DNA from: Acidobacteriota bacterium
GTDB lineage: Bacteria > Acidobacteriota > Terriglobia > UBA7540
DNA length: 64,000 nucleotides
Assembly (NCBI GenBank): GCA_021817045.1
Contig: JAKAWG010000014.1
Span: forward strand, 1 to 64,000
Direction: 5' to 3'
Shown: positions 1 through 9,181 of the stretch, piece by piece
How positions within the stretch are numbered: position 1 is the stretch's first letter
Layout of the letters: each line of letters opens with the position of its first letter
Position numbers and translations under genes: made by a program
The notes under the pieces: generated by a model
Told to the model about the DNA's origin: nothing
The model's input: only the letters and a program-made list of their open reading frames with translations
Database searches by the model: none

Positions 1-467
1 CCGAGCTCCACTCCAAGCGTATATACCACGCACGCTGTGGCCGCAAAGACGATCAACTGAAACAGATGGAAGAATGCGGGAACCGGCCCTGCAAGGCGGT
101 CAATCAGCCAGAACGAGAAAATCATCAGGGGGCGGTAGAAGTTCGCCGCGTAACCCGTGCCGTTAAACGACCACACTCCGGTGGTAAAAATATGTGTCCA
201 CAAGTGCGCGTTGAGAACGAAGGGATTTTCAAGGATCTGTTTCTGGTCGTCGAAAACGAAGCTTCCAGTGAGCGAGGAAGCATAGACTGCCGAAACAGCA
301 AGAACGATGAGAGCATAGGGCAGGAGCCGAAACTGAGAGAATGTTTGCGCTGCCCTGTTCCAGGCGCGAGGGCGATGGCTGGTCGTACGGGCGGCCGAAG
401 CCATAACCTGCGTTCGGGAACTGACGGGCTCGTCCATGGTCCGAGTTGCGACGATCATTTGCCCCAT
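1..467 (-). CDS. N-terminal part of a membrane glycosyltransferase-like protein (runs off the left edge)
   Basis: An open frame runs from an ATG at 467 down to the window edge without a stop, giving about 155 residues; the rest lies outside. After a basic stretch of about 45 residues there is a membrane helix at 48-66, then FDDQ at 72-75, a conserved-looking NFYRPL at 109-114, and a second helix at about 131-150. A first membrane segment followed by FDD and YRPL resembles the start of TMTC/O-mannosyltransferase-like, GT-C-fold proteins that often carry C-terminal TPRs; the TPR part cannot be seen here. Other starts are ATG at 458, which has GGGG just upstream, and ATG at 437. The gene points away from lpxC. 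Family assignment is by pattern only. Confidence 0.6.
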   Translation of the reverse strand, partial: MGQMIVATRTMDEPVSSRTQVMASAARTTSHRPRAWNRAAQTFSQFRLLPYALIVLAVSAVYASSLTGSFVFDDQKQILENPFVLNAHLWTHIFTTGVWSFNGTGYAANFYRPLMIFSFWLIDRLAGPVPAFFHLFQLIVFAATACVVYTLGVEL

Positions 468-633
468 GATTTTAGCATCGGCGGAATGGACGGCGAACTT
501 CAAGGGTGATTTTGAACCGCAGGCTGTGGCATTATTGCCACAGTGGCGAAAGCGGTGTTTTGGGCTAACCTACAGAAAATAGGAACGTTGATTTGCTCAT
601 CATAATGGCATGAAATATGCTGGGTAGATACTA

Positions 634-1530
634 ATGCCGAACCAGACTTCAGACAAGCAGCAAACGCTGGCCGGTGTAGTCAAGCTGAATGGGGTTGGAT
701 TGCACACGGGCGTGCCCGTCAACCTCTTCCTTGCACCCGCGCCGGCAAATACTGGCATCGTCTTCAGACGAACGGACCTGGAGGGCTTCGTCATCAAAGC
801 GCGCGCGGCTAATGTCGCACGGGTCAGCTATGCGACGAGCTTGATGAACAAAGGCGTGCTCATTTCAACCACAGAGCACCTGCTTTCTGCACTCGCAGCG
901 TTGGGAGTGGACAACGCCTATGTCGACCTGGACAACCTCGAAGTCCCTATCTTGGACGGCAGTGCGGCGCCGTTCGTGCAAGCGATCGTCTGCGCAGGTC
1001 TGAGGCGACAGCGGGCGCGACGCCACTATCTGCGCGTGGTCGAACCGGTCGAAATCCTGGACGAAACGAGACGAATCGCGGTTTACCCTTCTGACGCGTT
1101 TCGTATTACCTGTAGCATTGATTTCTCCCACCCTTTAATCGGTCAGCAGGCTCTGGAATGGTCGCCCGGCGCGGAGGATTATGCGAGCGAGATTGCGCCT
1201 GCTCGCACGTTCGGGTTTTTGCATGAAGTGGAGAAACTGCGGGCTGCTGGCTTGGTGCGGGGAGGCTCGCTGCAGAACGCCGTGGTGCTCTCGGGCGACG
1301 CCGTTGTAAATCCTGAAGGGCTCCGCTTTGCCGATGAGTTCGTGCGACACAAGGTACTTGACCTGATCGGTGACTTAGTCCTGCTCGGCTATCCCTTGAT
1401 TGGACACGTCGTGGCCCGCTGCGCCGGCCACGCTTTACACTACGCCCTTGTTTCCCGGCTGCTTGAAAAGAGAAAAGCGTGGCGTCTGATGAGTTCTTCA
1501 GAGCTTGCGCGCCAGACGCCGGCCGCGTAG
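634..1530 (+). CDS. lpxC: UDP-3-O-acyl-N-acetylglucosamine deacetylase
   Basis: This is the zinc enzyme for the committed step of lipid A synthesis in the cytoplasm. The product has 298 residues, usual for LpxC. Visible signatures are the N-terminal GVGLHTG at 20-26, TTEHLLSAL at 79-87 with zinc ligand His82 and neighbouring Glu81, and HKVLDLIGD at 239-247 with ligands His239 and Asp243. His266 in the AGHAL segment matches the family's catalytic histidine. It stands alone: the upstream gene is divergent and the downstream rhodanese is convergent 22 bases away. No good ribosome binding site is seen (only GGGTAG before the ATG). Its presence indicates an outer membrane with lipopolysaccharide. 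Confidence 0.97.
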   Translation: MPNQTSDKQQTLAGVVKLNGVGLHTGVPVNLFLAPAPANTGIVFRRTDLEGFVIKARAANVARVSYATSLMNKGVLISTTEHLLSALAALGVDNAYVDLDNLEVPILDGSAAPFVQAIVCAGLRRQRARRHYLRVVEPVEILDETRRIAVYPSDAFRITCSIDFSHPLIGQQALEWSPGAEDYASEIAPARTFGFLHEVEKLRAAGLVRGGSLQNAVVLSGDAVVNPEGLRFADEFVRHKVLDLIGDLVLLGYPLIGHVVARCAGHALHYALVSRLLEKRKAWRLMSSSELARQTPAA

Positions 1531-1552
1531 CGTGCCTACCTCAAGAGGGGAT

Positions 1553-2035
1553 TCAAGGATTTTTCTGCGTCGGATAGCCTTTTTGTACCCAGTCGTCGTT
1601 AAAGTTGTGCGGAATTTCAAGCACGTGAAGATGGGACAGGCCAGCGGCGCGGAGGGCTTTGAACGCCGGCCGCACATTCGGGCAGCGATCCATCGGGCAG
1701 CAGCCGCAATAAATAACCACCGGCGTGTTCTTGGGGATTGAATGCGCCCAGGCCCGCAGTTCTTGCAAGCCTCCGGGGTTCATGGCGGGGCCTTTGTAAG
1801 TAGCCCCTAACACATGGGCTCCTCGGTACAAGAATTCAAATCCAACGCACACAACCATCGGGCGCTTGCTTTTCGGCCCGGCGATCTCCTTGGCGAGAGT
1901 CTGCGGGGTCACCACCTCCGCGGGAGTCCACGGCACCGTCGGCGAAGGCATTCCGCGCCCGTGGCCCAAGGCGATCCAGACGCCGGCGACTACCGTCAGG
2001 CACAAGGTTGCGACGAGCCGTTTGGAAAATTGCAC
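1553..2035 (-). CDS. Secreted rhodanese-like domain protein
   Basis: The 160-residue product starts with a basic N-terminus and a hydrophobic segment at about 7-23 that looks like a signal peptide or membrane anchor. The rest resembles a single rhodanese domain. The segment VVIYCGCCPMDRCPN (106-120) has the position of the rhodanese active-site loop, but with four cysteines (110, 112, 113, 118) instead of one. The C-terminal part, with a glycine-poor loop and GYPTQ near the end, fits the domain. The substrate is unknown; sulfur transfer or a periplasmic redox role is possible. The start is GTG at 2035, with GGGAGG six bases upstream and a TATAAT box at 2062-2067. The extra cysteines could bind metal. 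Confidence 0.75.
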   Translation of the reverse strand: MQFSKRLVATLCLTVVAGVWIALGHGRGMPSPTVPWTPAEVVTPQTLAKEIAGPKSKRPMVVCVGFEFLYRGAHVLGATYKGPAMNPGGLQELRAWAHSIPKNTPVVIYCGCCPMDRCPNVRPAFKALRAAGLSHLHVLEIPHNFNDDWVQKGYPTQKNP

Positions 2036-2061
2036 GTAGATCCTCCCTAGTCGAAGCCGTT

Positions 2062-2067
2062 ATTATA
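2062..2067 (-). promoter_or_regulatory. Candidate -10 box of the rhodanese gene
   Basis: An exact TATAAT on the minus strand lies about 27 bases before the GTG start, and GGGAGG lies between them. No convincing -35 was found at 16-18 bases. The short leader (about 20 bases) is consistent with transcription of this single gene. Confidence 0.45.
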
Positions 2068-2263
2068 CTTTCGTTGCAAGCAGCAGCCCATAGTGAAATA
2101 AGCGCTGTGCCGGGACAACGAGTCGCGTCTTGGCATTTCACCAGCCGCTCAAAACTACGCTCACCAAACCTCTTCCGTTAGTAAAACGTACCCGCATTCC
2201 CTGCCAGCGTCAAACGGCGCCCCGAAGACCACATGATACAATCACACTGAGGAGTGTTTACGA

Positions 2264-2863
2264 GTGGGCTGCCGGAGCGCAAAAATATTGTCGCCGGACG
2301 AAGCGATTCGAAAGGCTTGCGAGATCAAGCAGCGCGGACAGAGGTTGGTCTTTACGAACGGATGTTTCGATCTTCTCCATCCGGGTCACACGTACTGCCT
2401 TGCGGAAGCGCGGAAATACGGTGATGTTCTCATGGTGGGACTCAACAGCGATCGCAGCGTGCGAGAGGTTAAGGGTCCGGAGCGGCCGATTGTGCCGGAA
2501 GCGCAGCGTGCGGAGATACTGGCGGCGCTGGAAAGTGTGGATTATGTAACGATCTTCGACGACCTTACTCCGCGAGGCCTGATCGCCCGGCTGTTGCCGG
2601 ATGTCCTGGTGAAGGGCGGCGACTGGGCCCCAGACCAGATCGTGGGTCGCGAGGAAGTGGAAGCGGCCGGCGGGAGGGTGATTTCTGTTCCCGTGGTTGA
2701 AGGCTATTCCACGTCTGCGCTCATCCGCGCGGCGCTCCGGCCAGACGTGGGAGTGGAGAAGAGTACGCCGCCGGGCGACGGGTCGTTGGGCCCTCAGGAG
2801 CACGGGGTTGAAAGCCCCAAGCGGCGGCACAGGCCCCGTATGGCTTCCAGCCGCAAGTTTTGA
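2264..2863 (+). CDS. rfaE2: D-glycero-beta-D-manno-heptose 1-phosphate adenylyltransferase (single-domain HldE C-terminal type)
   Basis: It belongs to the cytidylyltransferase-like nucleotidyltransferase fold. [14 protein letters not shown] at 29-42 contains the HxGH nucleotide-binding motif, [15 protein letters not shown] follows at 58-72, and EGYSTSALI at 146-154 is the second family signature. This enzyme makes ADP-heptose for the lipopolysaccharide inner core. Only the adenylyltransferase half of HldE is present; no kinase half is in the window, so the kinase must be encoded elsewhere. The start is GTG at 2264 with GAGGAG at 2248-2253. The last 40 or so residues are an arginine/proline-rich tail without family resemblance. 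Its TGA overlaps the mfd ATG by one base (TGATG), suggesting translational coupling. Confidence 0.93.
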   Translation: MGCRSAKILSPDEAIRKACEIKQRGQRLVFTNGCFDLLHPGHTYCLAEARKYGDVLMVGLNSDRSVREVKGPERPIVPEAQRAEILAALESVDYVTIFDDLTPRGLIARLLPDVLVKGGDWAPDQIVGREEVEAAGGRVISVPVVEGYSTSALIRAALRPDVGVEKSTPPGDGSLGPQEHGVESPKRRHRPRMASSRKF

Positions 2864-5800
2864 TGCAAGCCATTGCTTCCGTTCTCCAGCCTGTTCTGGA
2901 GCATCCCGCGTTTCAGGCTGTCAGCCAAAGAGCCGCGGCCGGCGGCGAAGTGTCTCTTGCTGGCCTGACGCGCACGGCAAAGGCCGTGGTGGTTGCGGCG
3001 CTGGCTCATAAACTCCAACGGCCGGTGCTCGCAATCACCACCGATCCAGAAACGCTCAGTGAGGCGTCCGCCACGTTTCTCGCGTGGCTTGAGCCGGGCT
3101 CCGGCCGAGGGGTTTGCGCCCTTCCGTTCTTCGACGTTTCCCCGTATGAAAACCGCTCGCCGCACGCCGAAATCTCCGGTCGTCGTGCGATCACTCTCTG
3201 GCGGCTTGCTTCCGGGCAGGTGCGGATCGTGGCTGCTGCCGCGCCTGCGGCCTTCGGGCGGTTCCGAGAGGGTGGGTATTATCGGTCGCTCGCTTTGGAA
3301 CTAAGAACAGGCGACGAGCTTGCGCCGGAAGACTTGGCCGAGCACCTGGCCGGCGTGGGCTATGAGCCACGCGAGCCTGTGGACGGGGTGGGCTTCTATT
3401 CCGTGCGCGGCGGTATCTTGGATGCGTATCCTCCGGAAGCGATTTGGCCCTATCGCTTTGAATTCTTCGGAGATCAGATTGAGTCCATTCGTGAATTCGA
3501 CCCGGAAAACCAGCGCTCGCGCGGGGCGGTGCACTCCGCGCGCCTGCAGCCTTTAAGCGAGCAGCATCGCTCGCCTGAGCTTTTCTCCAGCATCACCCGC
3601 GCGCTGGCGGAGCGGGCTGGCCAGGTGTTTAATCCGGCGCGGCCTCCCGCATGGGCGGCGGAGCGTTCCGCTCCCTTCCCGGGCTGGGAATTTTACACGG
3701 CCATTGCCGGTCCTCACTCGTCGAGCCTGGCAGACCTTCTGGACCGGCCGGTTGTGGTTTGGGACGAGCCGGAGGAGTGCCGGCAGCAGGTGGAGGATTT
3801 GAGGCAGGCATGGTGCGCGGATTGGGAAGAATCGCGCGACGCCGTGCCGCCTCTTCCGCGCCCGGAGGATTTGCTGCTAAGTGAGAACGAGTTTTGTACT
3901 GCGATTGAATCCCTTGGCCAAGTGGCGCTTGAGGAGCTGGAAATCAAGCCGGCAGAGGTAGACGGCGAGGATGCTGGCTTTCTCTTGCACACCCAGCCCG
4001 CGCCGAAATTCCGCGGATCAGTGAAGAGTTGGATAGAAGATTTACTCGCTCGGCTGGCCCGCCGCGAGCGCGTACTTGTCGCGCTATCGAGCGCGGGCAG
4101 GGTCGAGCGTGTCTCGGAGACACTGGGCGAATACGAAGTTCCCTTTGCCGTGCCGCGGGAATTTTCTGCAGAATCCGCCGTGGAGCAAGGATCGCCCTTA
4201 CAAGCCTTTGATGACGACAGAGGCACCGGGCTGATTATTCTGCGCGGAAGCGTTGCAGAAGGGGTGACCTTTCCCGATCTTGCTCTGACTCTGCTCGCGG
4301 AGAACGACCTGTTCGGCGACTTTGCGTGGGGTGCGCCGGCACGCCCGGAAAAATCCGCCATTCAGCGGTTCATCTCTGACCTGAGCGACCTAAAGGCGGG
4401 AGACTACGTGGTCCATTCCGACCACGGGATCGGCATCTATCAAGGCTTGCGCCAGATCGAAGTCGAAGGCAAGGCGCGCGATTTCCTCTTGCTGACATAC
4501 CAGGACGGCGCCCGCCTTTACGTTCCGACCGAGCGGCTTGATTTGATCGATAAGTATCGCTCCGGGAGGAGCGATGACGGAACCAAGCCGCCCCTCGACC
4601 GCCTCGGAGGCACCTCTTGGGCGCGCACCAAGACGCGCGTGAAGCGCGCGCTGCGCGACATGGCTGCCGAGCTGCTCAGGCTTTACGCGGAGCGAAAAAT
4701 GCAAGGGGGCTTTGGCTTTTCGTCCGATACGCCATGGCAGAAAGAGTTTGAGGACGCGTTTGAGTACGAAGAGACACCTGACCAGGTGAGAGCGCTCGCG
4801 GAGATCAAAACTGATCTTGAAAGCACCCAGTCCATGGACCGACTGCTATGCGGAGACGTGGGTTACGGCAAGACTGAGCTTGCGATGCGCGCGGCGTTCA
4901 AAGTGGTGCAGGACGGCAAACAGGTGGCCGTGCTGGCGCCGACAACCGTGCTGGCGTTCCAGCACTTCGCCACGTTTCGCCGGCGGATGGCGGCGTTTCC
5001 GGTAAGGATCGACATGCTGAGCCGCTTCCGCTCCGCAGCCGAACAGAAACAGGTGGTTGCGGCCACATCCGCCGGGCAAGTGGACATCCTCATCGGCACG
5101 CACCGGCTGCTTTCGAAGGACCTGGAATTCCGCGACCTTGGGTTGTTGGTAGTGGACGAAGAGCAGCGGTTTGGGGTGGCGGCTAAAGAGAGGCTGAAGC
5201 GGCTGCGGGCCAACGTGGACGTACTCACCATGTCGGCGACACCGATTCCCCGCACGTTACACATGTCTCTTGGCGGTCTGCGCGATCTTTCGGTCATCGA
5301 GACGCCGCCGCGCGGCCGGCTGGCCATCCAGACCACCGTCGCTCGCTTTAACCCGCGACTCATTCAGGCGGCGATTCTGCACGAGATGGAGAGAGACGGG
5401 CAGGTCTATTTCGTTCACAACCGCGTCGAGTCTATCTTCAGCATGGCTGCCACGCTGCAACAGCTTGCGCCCAAAGCGCGCATTGGCGTGGCGCACGGGC
5501 AGATGGGTGAGAGAGAGCTCGAGCGGGTGATGATGAAGTTTGTGCAACACGGATATGACGTGCTGGTTTCTACCGCCATTATTGAAAACGGGCTGGACAT
5601 TCCGCGCGCCAATACGCTTATCATTAACCGGGCGGACCGCTTCGGCCTGGCGGAACTTTATCAGCTTCGTGGCCGCGTCGGGCGCTCCGACCGGCCGGCC
5701 TACGCCTATCTGCTGGTTCCGGACGAGGAAACTCTGCCGGCGCTCGCCCGTCGGCGTCTGGCGGCGCTTAAGGAATTTTCCGATCTGGGAGCGGGTTTTC

Positions 5801-6390
5801 GCCTGGCCGCGCTGGACCTTGAACTGCGCGGCGCCGGAAACGTTCTCGGCGCAGAGCAGTCCGGCCATCTGAACGCGATCGGGCTTGATCTTTACCTGAA
5901 GATGCTCGAACAGACCGTTGAAGAACTGAAGGGCGTGCCTGCAAAGCCCGAAGTGAAGGCCACGCTGAACCTCGGCATCGAAATCAAGATTCCCGACTCT
6001 TACATTGCTGATGAAGGCCAGCGGCTGCGCATGTACAAGCGGATTTCTGTGCTCACTGCGCCCGCAGAACGGGAAGAGCTCGAGACGGAACTCGCGGACC
6101 GTTATGGTCCGCCGCCCTCATCCGTCCGGGCCTTGCTGGATTATGCGCTCATCAAGTCGCGCGCCGAAGCTCTCTCGGTCCAGTCCGTGGATCGAAAGCT
6201 GGATAGCTTCTGGGTCCGTTTTCATCCGGAAGCCGTCGTCCAGCCTGAACACCTCACCCGCTTTGTGCGGCGACGCCGGGATGCGAGCCTGCGGCCGGAT
6301 GGAACGCTGCGTTTCCGAATGCAATCGCCTGGAGGCGATCCGCTCGCTGAGCTGAGAAGCGCCTTGCAAGAGCTTGAGGGATCGCATTAA
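2863..6390 (+). CDS. mfd: Transcription-repair coupling factor
   Basis: This 1175-residue helicase displaces RNA polymerase stalled at DNA lesions and recruits UvrA. In order: an N-terminal UvrB-like region, an RNA-polymerase-interacting CarD-like domain beginning at about 510 (GDYVVHSDHGIGIY), a superfamily 2 motor with Walker A GDVGYGKTE at about 665, DEEQRFGV at about 766 and SATPIPRTL at about 791, the TRG/motif VI region with QLRGRVGRSDRP at about 936, and a C-terminal TRCF domain from about 1000. Length and motif order are typical. The open frame begins with a TTG at 2860, but the ATG at 2863, one base over the upstream TGA, is more likely. There is no strong ribosome binding site, consistent with coupling to the preceding gene. 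Confidence 0.97.
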   Translation: MQAIASVLQPVLEHPAFQAVSQRAAAGGEVSLAGLTRTAKAVVVAALAHKLQRPVLAITTDPETLSEASATFLAWLEPGSGRGVCALPFFDVSPYENRSPHAEISGRRAITLWRLASGQVRIVAAAAPAAFGRFREGGYYRSLALELRTGDELAPEDLAEHLAGVGYEPREPVDGVGFYSVRGGILDAYPPEAIWPYRFEFFGDQIESIREFDPENQRSRGAVHSARLQPLSEQHRSPELFSSITRALAERAGQVFNPARPPAWAAERSAPFPGWEFYTAIAGPHSSSLADLLDRPVVVWDEPEECRQQVEDLRQAWCADWEESRDAVPPLPRPEDLLLSENEFCTAIESLGQVALEELEIKPAEVDGEDAGFLLHTQPAPKFRGSVKSWIEDLLARLARRERVLVALSSAGRVERVSETLGEYEVPFAVPREFSAESAVEQGSPLQAFDDDRGTGLIILRGSVAEGVTFPDLALTLLAENDLFGDFAWGAPARPEKSAIQRFISDLSDLKAGDYVVHSDHGIGIYQGLRQIEVEGKARDFLLLTYQDGARLYVPTERLDLIDKYRSGRSDDGTKPPLDRLGGTSWARTKTRVKRALRDMAAELLRLYAERKMQGGFGFSSDTPWQKEFEDAFEYEETPDQVRALAEIKTDLESTQSMDRLLCGDVGYGKTELAMRAAFKVVQDGKQVAVLAPTTVLAFQHFATFRRRMAAFPVRIDMLSRFRSAAEQKQVVAATSAGQVDILIGTHRLLSKDLEFRDLGLLVVDEEQRFGVAAKERLKRLRANVDVLTMSATPIPRTLHMSLGGLRDLSVIETPPRGRLAIQTTVARFNPRLIQAAILHEMERDGQVYFVHNRVESIFSMAATLQQLAPKARIGVAHGQMGERELERVMMKFVQHGYDVLVSTAIIENGLDIPRANTLIINRADRFGLAELYQLRGRVGRSDRPAYAYLLVPDEETLPALARRRLAALKEFSDLGAGFRLAALDLELRGAGNVLGAEQSGHLNAIGLDLYLKMLEQTVEELKGVPAKPEVKATLNLGIEIKIPDSYIADEGQRLRMYKRISVLTAPAEREELETELADRYGPPPSSVRALLDYALIKSRAEALSVQSVDRKLDSFWVRFHPEAVVQPEHLTRFVRRRRDASLRPDGTLRFRMQSPGGDPLAELRSALQELEGSH

Positions 6391-6519
6391 GATGAAAGCA
6401 ATACTCGGAATAGTAGCGCCGCGCCGCGAGGACACTCCTGTTTTGAGACCCGAGACGGGCAGGGAAATTTCGGAGGCAAAGGGCCAAGGTACCGTTCAAA
6501 CCTGGAGTGTGAAAGCGTT

Positions 6520-7602
6520 ATGAAAGTTAAGCCCGCCGTGCTCATCGGCGCGATCGTTGTGCTGATGGTCGGTACAATTCCGCCCGCGCTTCCACGCACC
6601 ATCCTGATCGACCGTATCATCGCGCGGGTCAACGAAGAGATCATTACCCAGCGCCAATACGACGAGCAAAAAGAGAAGCTGCGCGGGCAGATCGCTCGGG
6701 AGGCACAGGAGCAAGAGGCCTCCCATCAACTCGGGGATCCGAAGACCGATCCCTTCCAGAACCCAAAGGTCGAAGCGGTGTATCAGCGCGAGAAAAAGAA
6801 CCTGCTCCGCGACATGATTGACCAGGACCTTCTCGTGCAAAAGGCCAAAGACGTCGGTATCAGTGTGGACGTGCAAGTCGTTGAGCGTCTGGATCAGATT
6901 CGCAAGCAGTTGGGCCTGGCGAGCATCCAGGACCTCCAAAAAGAAGTTGAAAAGCAGGGATTGATTTGGGAGGACTTCGAGAACAACATCCGGCGGGGGC
7001 TTCTGACCCAACAGGTGATCGAGCAGCAGGTCGGGTCGCGCATCATGGTGACGCGGGCCGAAGCAAGAAAGTATTTCAATGCCCATAAACAGGAGTTTGC
7101 CTCGCCGGCGGGCGACGAATTGGCCGAAATTCAGATATCGAAGGACAAGTGGGGCGCCGTGAAAGCCAGCCAGCGCGCCGACGCCGCCTTCAAGAAGCTC
7201 CAGGCCGGAGCAAAATGGGCCGAGATCGTCAAGCAATACTCCGATGGGCCTAACGCCAAGTCCGGCGGCGACGTCGGTTTTTTCCCGACCGGTTCGCTCC
7301 AGCCGGTCATTGCGAACTCGCTTAAAGGTCTTGACCCGGGCGATTGGAGCAAGGTTATTCCCACGCAGTACGGTTACATCATCGTGAAAGTGATTAACCA
7401 GCGCAGCCCCGGCGCGCCCAAGTTCAACGAAGTCCAGCAGCAGGTGGATAACATCCTTTACGAACAAAAGATGGCGCCGGCGCTGCGCGCCTATCTCACC
7501 CGGCTTCGCAAGCAAAGCTACATCTTCCTGGCGCCCGGCTTTGTGGACACGGGTGCGGTTCACCCGGGCGAGCCCGGGTCGGCCCAGGAAGCGGAGCAAT
7601 GA
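6520..7602 (+). CDS. Periplasmic peptidyl-prolyl isomerase of the SurA/PpiC type
   Basis: The 360-residue protein has an N-terminal signal sequence (about 1-25), a SurA-like helical chaperone region (about 30-180, beginning DRIIARVNEEIIT) and one parvulin domain at about 198-300. The parvulin core shows GDELAEIQISK, YSDGPNAKSGGDVGFFPTG and a closing IPTQYGYIIVKV. It probably folds outer-membrane proteins in the periplasm. E. coli SurA has two parvulin domains, so this is a one-domain relative and I do not assign the symbol surA. It lies 129 bases after mfd and its TGA overlaps the next ATG by four bases (ATGA), so the two downstream products are likely cotranscribed. Confidence 0.88.
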   Translation: MKVKPAVLIGAIVVLMVGTIPPALPRTILIDRIIARVNEEIITQRQYDEQKEKLRGQIAREAQEQEASHQLGDPKTDPFQNPKVEAVYQREKKNLLRDMIDQDLLVQKAKDVGISVDVQVVERLDQIRKQLGLASIQDLQKEVEKQGLIWEDFENNIRRGLLTQQVIEQQVGSRIMVTRAEARKYFNAHKQEFASPAGDELAEIQISKDKWGAVKASQRADAAFKKLQAGAKWAEIVKQYSDGPNAKSGGDVGFFPTGSLQPVIANSLKGLDPGDWSKVIPTQYGYIIVKVINQRSPGAPKFNEVQQQVDNILYEQKMAPALRAYLTRLRKQSYIFLAPGFVDTGAVHPGEPGSAQEAEQ

Positions 7603-8549
7603 AGCAGACCTTCGTCGATGGTCTGAAGCCCGGCCAGCCTTTCGACACCACGTTTCTCCTCCAGGGCAAGGAACGCCGCACCGCGCGAAACGGGAAAGCG
7701 TACCTCGACCTAGAATTCCGTGACACCACCGGTGTTGTGCGCGGCAAGCTTTGGGATTGCGATCGCCTGAAGTCCGATTTTGAGGTGGACGACATCGTCC
7801 GGGTCACGGGCTCGGTAGAAAATTATCTCGGCGCGCTCCAGCTTTCGGTCGGAGGCATCTCCCGTGTCGCCGAGGACGGCCTCGATCTGCTTGATTACCT
7901 TCCTCGCACCACGCAAGATCCGGAGCAGATGTACGCGGCGCTCGTGGAGCGTATCGGCCAGGTGCCCGAAGACCCGTTGCGCCAGTTGCTGCTATCCGTG
8001 ATGGGCGACTCCGCCATCGCCGAAAAATATAAACTGGTTCCGGCCGCGGCTACGCTGCATCACGCGTTCCTCGGAGGGTTGCTCGAACACGTGAGTTCGC
8101 TGTGGCGACTGGGCGATGCGCTGTGCGATCACTATCCGTGGCTTGACCGCTCGCTGGTGCTGGCCGGGGTGGTGCTCCATGACGTTGGGAAAATGGAGGA
8201 GTTGCGTTTCGACCGCTCTTTCCGTTACTCGACGCGCGGCCAGCTTCTTGGCCACATCTCGATTGGCCTCGGAATCGTGAGCGAGAAGATGGCGGACATT
8301 CCCGACTTCCCGGCCGATTTGAAAGATCGGATCGAGCACATCATCCTTTCTCATCACGGCAAGCTCGAATTCGGCTCTCCAAAAGAGCCTATGTTCCCCG
8401 AAGCGCTGGCCGTGAGCTGCCTCGACGAACTCGATTCGAAGCTCGAAAGTATGCGGGCGCAGTACGAAATGGAGAAGAATCGCCCTGGCGAGTGGACAGG
8501 CCGCAACCGCGCGCTCGGACGCGAGCTCTTGAAGACATCAGACCGCTGA
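7599..8549 (+). CDS. OB-fold plus HD-domain nuclease, YhaM-like 3'-5' exoribonuclease
   Basis: The 316-residue protein has an N-terminal nucleic-acid-binding OB fold (about 1-90) followed by an HD phosphohydrolase domain. HD ligands are visible as LHHAFLGGLLEH at about 151-162, VVLHDVGKMEEL at about 189-200, and HHGKLEFGSP at about 252-261. This arrangement and length match YhaM of Bacillus, an exoribonuclease that trims RNA 3' ends. The C-terminus is a charged helix with a family-like GEWTGRNRALGREL. It overlaps the isomerase gene by ATGA. The RNase assignment rests on family architecture. Confidence 0.82.
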   Translation: MKQTFVDGLKPGQPFDTTFLLQGKERRTARNGKAYLDLEFRDTTGVVRGKLWDCDRLKSDFEVDDIVRVTGSVENYLGALQLSVGGISRVAEDGLDLLDYLPRTTQDPEQMYAALVERIGQVPEDPLRQLLLSVMGDSAIAEKYKLVPAAATLHHAFLGGLLEHVSSLWRLGDALCDHYPWLDRSLVLAGVVLHDVGKMEELRFDRSFRYSTRGQLLGHISIGLGIVSEKMADIPDFPADLKDRIEHIILSHHGKLEFGSPKEPMFPEALAVSCLDELDSKLESMRAQYEMEKNRPGEWTGRNRALGRELLKTSDR

Positions 8550-8633
8550 TTTACCGACCCGACGCGCCGCGTGCCTGGCTGGGCCCTATTGGTTGCCGGG
8601 CCGCGCAATGCAAACCACGACGGCCAAAACAGA

Positions 8634-9098
8634 ATGAACGCACAGGCGAATCCCGTGATGGATCAATCCGCGATCCAGTCGATTCTGCCCCACCGATATC
8701 CCTTCCTGCTGCTGGACCGTATTACGGAGTTCGAGCCTGGCAAGCGTATCGCCGGGGTGAAGACGTTCACGGCTGACGAACATTTTGCGGCAGGACACTT
8801 TCCCGGAGTGCCGATCGTCCCCTCCGCCATCCTGATTGAAATGACCACGCAGCTCGGCGCCGTCCTGGTACTGGAGCGGCCTGAGATGGCGGGCAAGATC
8901 GCTGTGATTCTGCAGATTCCCGAAGCTCGGATCAAAGCGCCCGTCGAGCCGGGCGACCGACTGCTGGCCGAGGCGGAAGTGCTGAAGTGGCGCGAAAATC
9001 TGGGCGAGCTGCGCGGCAGGATTTATCGGGGCGCAGAGCTGGTGGCGGAAGGAAGAATGCGCTTTGCAGCCGCTCCCGCTACGGAACTGTTGAAGTAG
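8634..9098 (+). CDS. fabZ: FabZ-type 3-hydroxyacyl-ACP dehydratase
   Basis: A hot-dog-fold dehydratase of fatty acid elongation. From the ATG at 8634 it has 154 residues. LPHRYPFLLLDR at about 18-29 is the family signature, and the catalytic pair is His55 in AGHFPG and Glu69 in ILIEMTTQ, at the usual spacing of 14. The common PGVL before the glutamate is PSAI here, so a divergent FabZ-like enzyme (for example acting in another acyl pathway) is possible. The frame is open back to 8571; an ATG at 8658 is another choice. No strong ribosome binding site is visible. The stop codon TAG is formed by the first bases of a palindromic repeat (9096-9140), so the original C-terminus may have been different. 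Confidence 0.85.
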   Translation: MNAQANPVMDQSAIQSILPHRYPFLLLDRITEFEPGKRIAGVKTFTADEHFAAGHFPGVPIVPSAILIEMTTQLGAVLVLERPEMAGKIAVILQIPEARIKAPVEPGDRLLAEAEVLKWRENLGELRGRIYRGAELVAEGRMRFAAAPATELLK

Positions 9099-9140
9099 CG
9101 CCGGGCTTCAGCCCGGCAGATGCCGGACGGAAGGTCGGCT
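9096..9140 (+). repeat. Palindromic repeat, family A, copy 1 (supplies the fabZ stop codon)
   Basis: The element begins GTAGCGCCGGGCTTCAGCCC and contains a strong hairpin (GCCGGGCT/AGCCCGGC). The first about 45 bases match, with few changes, the minus-strand reading of 56707-56756. The first TAG is the in-frame stop of fabZ. Confidence 0.85.
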
Positions 9141-9181
9141 TAACGCGCGGGCAGGCGCAGGCGTGAAGCGCGGCTTCGCGC

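Noticed and set aside
3714-4361. 215-residue minus-strand frame within mfd
   Set aside because: Shadow of the high-GC mfd gene; Ser/Arg-rich translation with no motif.
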